From an uncultured Acetatifactor sp. (GTDB lineage Bacteria > Bacillota > Clostridia > Lachnospirales > Lachnospiraceae): a stretch of 64,000 bases of DNA. The position numbers and the translations under genes are program-made. The notes under the pieces are model-generated. The model was not told the DNA's origin and did not search any database. It worked only from the letters and a program-made list of their open reading frames with translations. Positions 59,980-64,000 of the stretch are shown piece by piece. The number at the start of each line of letters is the position of its first letter. The stretch's first letter is position 1. The stretch spans positions 39,061-103,060 of the forward strand of contig CAJTMX010000013.1 of assembly GCA_910577235.1 (NCBI GenBank). Direction: 5' to 3'.

Positions 59980-60741
59980 TTAATTGGCGGGAGCCATTAC
60001 TTCATGTTTCCGCATTTTGGTCAGCACACAGCCGAATTTGATCCAATTATCCATCTCTTCCGCATTATTACAATCTAGCTCAAAAGTCACGCCATACTCG
60101 TTGAGCGGTTCCAGCCGCACGGGATTGCCCTGCCGGAATTTGCGCAGATAGGCACAGCCGTTTTCTTTGTTGATAAAAATAGCAGTGTCTCCTTCGTGAG
60201 GCGGCCGTTTGCAGATCAGCAGAATATCTCCCTTATGATAGACCGGCTGTAGATGATGGGAAGTGATCTGGACTCCGCAGTGCAGGCTCTTCCCGAATCT
60301 GTTCAGATAGGAGGAGGCGCGGATCTTGATGATATTGGCGGAATCCCAGATCATACCGTCCTCCAGATTGCCGGTGGGTACCACAACGCTGATGTACTCC
60401 TCCGCGTCTGTCTCTTGTTGCAGAAAATCTTCCTCAAACTGGATAATGCCTCCCACAAAGGCTTTTTGAGAAGGCGTTAGGTTCCTCAGACTTTGGAAAA
60501 GTTTCAGATCGGAATTTTCTTCACCGCATAGCTCAAAGATAAACTTTCCGGTGAACTTGTAGAGCTGATAAGCGGAATACAGGTCGATCTTGCATGTTTC
60601 TCCGGCTACGATCTTCTTGTATCCCGATGTGGATATTCCCATTCGCTTGGCCATCTGCGGCTGAGTGTAGCCCCGCCGTATTCGTTCTTTTTCCATGCTG
60701 AGAATGTAGTTGTCCGTAACTTCCTGTCTGCTCATGAACAT
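59980..60741 (-). CDS. XRE-family repressor with an S24-like domain lacking the catalytic Ser
   Basis: The 253-residue protein has a Cro/CI-type HTH (about 20-72: RRGYTQPQMAKRMGISTSGY) and a C-terminal LexA/S24-like domain (about 130-235: HLQPVYHKGDILLICKRPP, CAYLRKF). Active members have Ser-Met-x-Pro before the xxGD motif; here the aligned position is His in HLQP, so self-cleavage is unlikely. The Lys of YLRKF is kept. It is a lone gene divergent from the c-di-GMP protein. Phage-repressor origin with domestication is possible. Confidence 0.82.
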   Translation of the reverse strand: MFMSRQEVTDNYILSMEKERIRRGYTQPQMAKRMGISTSGYKKIVAGETCKIDLYSAYQLYKFTGKFIFELCGEENSDLKLFQSLRNLTPSQKAFVGGIIQFEEDFLQQETDAEEYISVVVPTGNLEDGMIWDSANIIKIRASSYLNRFGKSLHCGVQITSHHLQPVYHKGDILLICKRPPHEGDTAIFINKENGCAYLRKFRQGNPVRLEPLNEYGVTFELDCNNAEEMDNWIKFGCVLTKMRKHEVMAPAN

Positions 60742-60800
60742 TGCAATCTCCTTTCACGTTGTTTTCTGCAAGTGCGCTGTGCCATTGTTTTTCTTATTTA

Positions 60801-60829
60801 AATATATACTAATTAGCTTTAATATGCAA
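60801..60829 (-). promoter_or_regulatory. Promoter of the XRE gene
   Basis: On the minus strand: TTGCAT (60829-60824), 17 bp, TATATT (60806-60801), about 60 nt before the ATG. Confidence 0.72.
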
Positions 60830-60952
60830 GATAAAAATGCAGTTAGATATAAGTATTTTGTTTAGATATGAATAAAACAGTTTATAATTCACAAAAACAT
60901 ATAAAACTACTCTGGTATTGCACTAAATATATGCGCTACAAGTAAATACCGT

Positions 60953-60981
60953 TTGAAACTACCGGAAAAAGATGTTATAAT
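60953..60981 (+). promoter_or_regulatory. Promoter of the GGDEF-EAL fusion gene
   Basis: TTGAAA (60953-60958), 17 bp, TATAAT (60976-60981). It leaves a leader of about 55 nt. The 300-bp divergent gap 60742-61041 is AT-rich and otherwise featureless. Confidence 0.8.
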
Positions 60982-61041
60982 TTTATAAACTAAAAATCTG
61001 CCGAGGGAAAAATGGCGTTACAAGGGCAGGGGGGTGTGCAT

Positions 61042-62796
61042 ATGACGCATAAAGAAAAAGCCATTGAACTCCTGAAAAAGAAATATCATTGCTCTCAGGC
61101 ACTTTTGGGGGCATTTGCGGGTGATTTCGGATTTGATATGAAGACGGCCTTTAAAATCAGTACCTGCTTTGGAGGCGGTATGCGGCAGGGGACTACCTGC
61201 GGCTGTATCACCGGAGGTCTGCTGGTGCTGGGACTGGCTTTTGGCTTTTCTGACCCGCAGGACAAGGAGCTGGAGACATACGGAAACCGCAAAACAGAGG
61301 AGTACATAAGAGCTTTTCGGGATAAAATGAAGGGCGATATATACTGTAGGGATATTCTGGGTAAGGACATAACAAAGCCGGAGGACATGGCGGTAATACG
61401 CCAGGAAGGGCTCATTATGCAAAAATGCCCCCGGGCTTTTTTTGCCAGCGTAGAGATCTTGGAAAAAATGCTGGAAGAATATGCGGGAGAACTGCTCAAT
61501 GTGGATCTGGAGGAGATAAATATCTCTGAGGATGAGGAGATCCAGATCATGCTCAAAAATATGAGCCGCAGGCAGGGGTTTCGCCGCGATGTACGGCGGA
61601 TGCTGAACGAAACCCGGCAGAAGGTGGCTTTCATTCAGTTTGATATACGCCGATTCAAGATCATCAACGATCTGTACGGTGAGCAGTTCGGAGACGAAGT
61701 ACTGTTTTGGGTTCGGGAACAGTTAAAGACATATTGCAATACAAGGCAATACTTTATAAATCTGCGCAGCGATGTATTTGAGATTGTGACGGAGTACGAT
61801 GAAACAGCCGAGCTATACGACCGGATCATTATGCTGGGGCGGGAGCTGAGAATGTATAAGGCTGTGAAACTTCAATATTCCTGCGGCATTTATCTGGTGG
61901 AGGATGCGGGTATGGAACTGCGCCAGATGGAAGACCGGGCGGCAATGGCCCGCAAGGCGGCCAAAAGCAGCCTGGTGTCCCAGGTGGTATTTTATCAGGA
62001 GCAGTTTAAGGATTCTCTGTACAACCGCAAGTTTGTGGAGGAAAATATCGACATCGCCATCAGGGAGGGACAGCTGCAGATGTATCTGCAGCCCAAATAC
62101 AGTATTTCCCGGAACAGGATCATAGGAGCGGAGGCGCTGGTGCGCTGGCGGCATCCCCTGAAGGGAATGATCTATCCCATGGAATTCCTGCCGGTGATAG
62201 AAGAGGACGGTTTTATCACAAAGGTGGATTACTATATGTGGAGGAAGGCGGCGGAGTTTTTACGCCGGTGCCAAAGCGCGGGGATCGGCGACTGTCCCAT
62301 ATCGGTGAATCTGTCCCGGCGGCATCTGCAGGACCGTGAGTTCATGCGGGTGCTGGAGTGCGTCGTGCAGGAGAACGGCATTGATAAGCGGCTGCTGGAG
62401 CTGGAGATCACCGAGACTATGGAGGAGCATGTGAGCCAGGCGGTCAGAGAGATGAAGGAGCAGGGATTTAAACTGCTGATGGACGACTTTGGCAGCGGCT
62501 ATTCATCCCTGAATATCTTGCTGGATACGCCCTTTGACATGCTGAAACTGGATCGGAAGTTCATGGAGAACATGATGGTGTCGGACAAAGGGCGACTGAT
62601 CCTGGAGCATATTATCACGATGGCGGAACAGCTGCAGCTGGGCCTGATCGCCGAGGGCGTGGAGACCGGAGAACAGGTGGAGATGCTGAAACAGATGGGC
62701 TGTGACCAAGTGCAGGGCTATTATTACGCCAAGCCCATGTCCGAGACAGAATTCTATGAGCGGCTGCTTGAGAACCGGCATAGGGGGCGCGTTTAG
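61042..62796 (+). CDS. C_GCAxxG_C_C-type cysteine domain fused to degenerate GGDEF and EAL domains
   Basis: ATG 61042 lies behind GGGGGGTG; the in-frame ATG 61012 is upstream of that site. The 584-residue protein starts with a cysteine-rich domain (1-145: C17, C42, C53, C55, two later Cys) of the C_GCAxxG_C_C family, usually a stand-alone redox or metal protein. A GGDEF-fold domain follows (about 190-330) whose signature reads RSDVF, so cyclase activity is unlikely. The EAL domain (about 335-580) keeps GAEALVRW (E364) and MDDFGSGYSSL (D481/D482), so it should hydrolyse c-di-GMP. No membrane segment exists. A cytosolic redox or metal input controlling c-di-GMP is inferred. Confidence 0.88.
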   Translation: MTHKEKAIELLKKKYHCSQALLGAFAGDFGFDMKTAFKISTCFGGGMRQGTTCGCITGGLLVLGLAFGFSDPQDKELETYGNRKTEEYIRAFRDKMKGDIYCRDILGKDITKPEDMAVIRQEGLIMQKCPRAFFASVEILEKMLEEYAGELLNVDLEEINISEDEEIQIMLKNMSRRQGFRRDVRRMLNETRQKVAFIQFDIRRFKIINDLYGEQFGDEVLFWVREQLKTYCNTRQYFINLRSDVFEIVTEYDETAELYDRIIMLGRELRMYKAVKLQYSCGIYLVEDAGMELRQMEDRAAMARKAAKSSLVSQVVFYQEQFKDSLYNRKFVEENIDIAIREGQLQMYLQPKYSISRNRIIGAEALVRWRHPLKGMIYPMEFLPVIEEDGFITKVDYYMWRKAAEFLRRCQSAGIGDCPISVNLSRRHLQDREFMRVLECVVQENGIDKRLLELEITETMEEHVSQAVREMKEQGFKLLMDDFGSGYSSLNILLDTPFDMLKLDRKFMENMMVSDKGRLILEHIITMAEQLQLGLIAEGVETGEQVEMLKQMGCDQVQGYYYAKPMSETEFYERLLENRHRGRV

Positions 62797-62815
62797 GATA
62801 TATAAATAGTTAATG

Positions 62816-62847
62816 AAAACCGACAAGATTCATCCAGGTCGGTTTTT
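62816..62847 (+). terminator. Terminator of the GGDEF-EAL gene
   Basis: AAAACCGAC (62816-62824) and GTCGGTTTT (62838-62846) with a 13-nt loop and T-run. Confidence 0.92.
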
Positions 62848-62869
62848 GTTGTGTATTGGCATTTATTTC

Positions 62870-62912
62870 TTGCAATTCCATGTCATATATGCTAGTATGC
62901 TCTCAGAGCATA
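62870..62912 (+). promoter_or_regulatory. Promoter and palindrome upstream of the Rpn gene
   Basis: TTGCAA (62870-62875), 17 bp, TAGTAT (62893-62898). The palindrome TATGCTCT-C-AGAGCATA (62896-62912) overlaps the -10 and the start site, a likely operator. The remaining sequence to 63196 shows no gene I can support; it would be a leader of nearly 300 nt. Confidence 0.6.
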
Positions 62913-63196
62913 TATTTCTTTTCGCTTTTGATAAGGCAAATCTCTTTTCAGGATATCAGAAGATCTATGCTTTAAACTCAAATTATTCCAATTGAAAATG
63001 GCAGAAGGTTTTTGGTATCTGGCTGAATCCCGGAGTTTTTTTGCAAGTGTAAAACCTGGGGATAGGGTCTTTTTTGCCGGACTTCCTGCGCATGGGGGGT
63101 GTAAAAATGAACATGGGAAAAACGTAGGGGGAGTTTTTGGAGAATCATTACTGTATTTGATTAACGCACCAAAAAGAAGGAGGACAAAAAGAAGAG

Positions 63197-64000
63197 ATGA
63201 AACAAACTAATTTACCCTATATGCAGGCATCAGGGGCGCTGCCGCACACTCTGGTTAACGATTACATGTTCAAGGCTCTGCTGCAGAAAAACAAAATGGT
63301 ATTGAAACACCTTATCTGTTCTATGCTGCACTTGCGGCCGGAAGAGGTAGTCAGCGTGAATCTCACAAATCCTATCGTATTGGGAAAGTCCCTTACGGAG
63401 GATCTTGACAGCAAAACATTTGTGCTGGACGTAAACGTGCTGCTAAATGATCAGGTTCTGATAAATCTGGAGATGCAGGTTGTAAATTATAAGAATTGGC
63501 CGGAGCGATCGCTGACCTACCTGTGCCGCAATTTTGACCATCTATCCAGAGGGGAAGATTATATTCATGTAAAGCCGGTCATACATATCGGGTTCCTTGA
63601 TTTTACCCTGTTCCCGGAAACCCCGGAATTTTACGCCACCTACAAGATGATAAATGAAAAAAACCATCAAGTTTATACTGACAAATTCATATTGAGTGTG
63701 GTAGACTTAAATCATATAGAACTTGCAACGGAGGAGGACCGGGAGTGGAGGATTGACTTCTGGGCATCCCTCTTTAAGGCTACTACATGGGAGGAACTTA
63801 AAATGTTGGCACAGCAGAACTCAATATTTGAAAACGCAGTTGAAACCATATATGAGCTTACGGCTGACGAGTCCGTTCAGGAGCAGTGCAAAGCAAGGGA
63901 GAAACATGTGCGGGAGATGAGGACGGTACTGACGGAGAAACAGATGGCTGTGCAGGAGAAGGATAAGGCTGTGCAGGAGAAGGATAAGGCTGTGCAGGAG
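63197..64000 (+). CDS. Rpn-family recombination-promoting nuclease / putative transposase (runs off the end)
   Basis: ATG 63197 opens a frame that stays open to the window edge (268 residues). The N-terminus LPYMQASGALPHTLVNDYMF and the core FVLDVNVLLNDQVLINLEMQ (Asp, then E-x-Q, the PD-(D/E)XK variant of this family) identify a PDDEXK_2/Rpn nuclease. Rpn proteins promote RecA-independent recombination and behave like selfish or defence-linked nucleases. The C-terminal visible part turns into a charged coil of AVQEKDK heptads. A weak GAAGA precedes the start. Related to the decayed copy at 24448. Confidence 0.88.
   Translation, partial: MKQTNLPYMQASGALPHTLVNDYMFKALLQKNKMVLKHLICSMLHLRPEEVVSVNLTNPIVLGKSLTEDLDSKTFVLDVNVLLNDQVLINLEMQVVNYKNWPERSLTYLCRNFDHLSRGEDYIHVKPVIHIGFLDFTLFPETPEFYATYKMINEKNHQVYTDKFILSVVDLNHIELATEEDREWRIDFWASLFKATTWEELKMLAQQNSIFENAVETIYELTADESVQEQCKAREKHVREMRTVLTEKQMAVQEKDKAVQEKDKAVQE
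63947..64000 (+). repeat. 21-bp in-frame repeat at the window end
   Basis: The unit of 21 bp starting GCTGTGCAGGAGAAGGATAA is exact at 63947 and 63968 and partial at 63989, encoding AVQEKDK heptads. It continues beyond the window. Confidence 0.92.

Noticed and set aside
62992..63210. Small 72-codon plus-strand open frame before the Rpn gene
   Set aside because: TTG start without ribosome site, no recognisable feature, and it overlaps the Rpn start in another frame.

Overview
The window looks like chromosome of a spore-forming gut-type Firmicute, most likely Lachnospiraceae (Clostridia). The grounds are AGGAGG-type ribosome binding sites, sigma-A promoters with 16-17 bp spacers, a T-box leader, sporulation genes (yabP, yabQ, spoIIE, a CotS-like protein), a type II fatty-acid cluster with fabK and a fused accDA, and several hemicellulases. 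The species assignment is inference.

Region 1 (1-23671) is a carbohydrate locus. It opens with a secreted GH51 arabinofuranosidase lipoprotein on the minus strand, cut by the window edge. Divergent from it run an oversized 988-residue solute-binding protein, two ABC permeases, an NHL/TPR/Yip1-like membrane protein, a DUF5696-like protein, a second permease pair, a second binding lipoprotein and a LamG-like lipoprotein. No ABC ATPase gene is present, so a shared MsmX-type ATPase is presumed. A minus-strand ArsR-like regulator follows, then intracellular GH51, GH43 and GH31 enzymes. Together they suggest binding, import and cytoplasmic breakdown of arabinoxylan-type oligosaccharides.

Region 2 (23700-25000) holds a small unknown gene and a decayed Rpn/PD-(D/E)XK remnant. 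Region 3 (25000-42930) is core: M3 peptidase, SurA/PrsA-like foldase, HAD phosphatase, CCA transferase, CotS-like protein, PEGA lipoprotein, HU, then rqcP-yabP-yabQ-divIC, spoIIE, tilS, hpt, ftsH. That last run matches Bacillus subtilis gene order except for a GH10 xylanase lying between divIC and spoIIE.

Region 4 (43000-48000) carries a GH13 glycosidase, tRNA-Tyr and tRNA-Leu, a second GH10 xylanase (lipoprotein) and a small winged-helix regulator. Region 5 (48020-50458) is a leucine T-box leader driving leuA, whose product carries a C-terminal AraC-type DNA-binding domain. Region 6 (50570-59930) is the fatty-acid cluster acpP-fabK-fabD-fabG-fabF-fabZ-accDA-fabH-fabT followed by an acyltransferase, with two FabT-like operators at its promoter. 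accB and accC are absent, and a 14-bp tandem repeat lies between fabF and fabZ.

Region 7 (59940-64000) has an XRE/S24-like repressor, a C_GCAxxG_C_C-GGDEF-EAL fusion and an Rpn-family protein running off the end. The features judged most worth pursuing are the two-transporter NHL-Yip1/DUF5696 locus, the LeuA-AraC fusion, the cysteine-domain c-di-GMP protein, and a Spo0A-type spoIIE promoter folded into the preceding gene's terminator.
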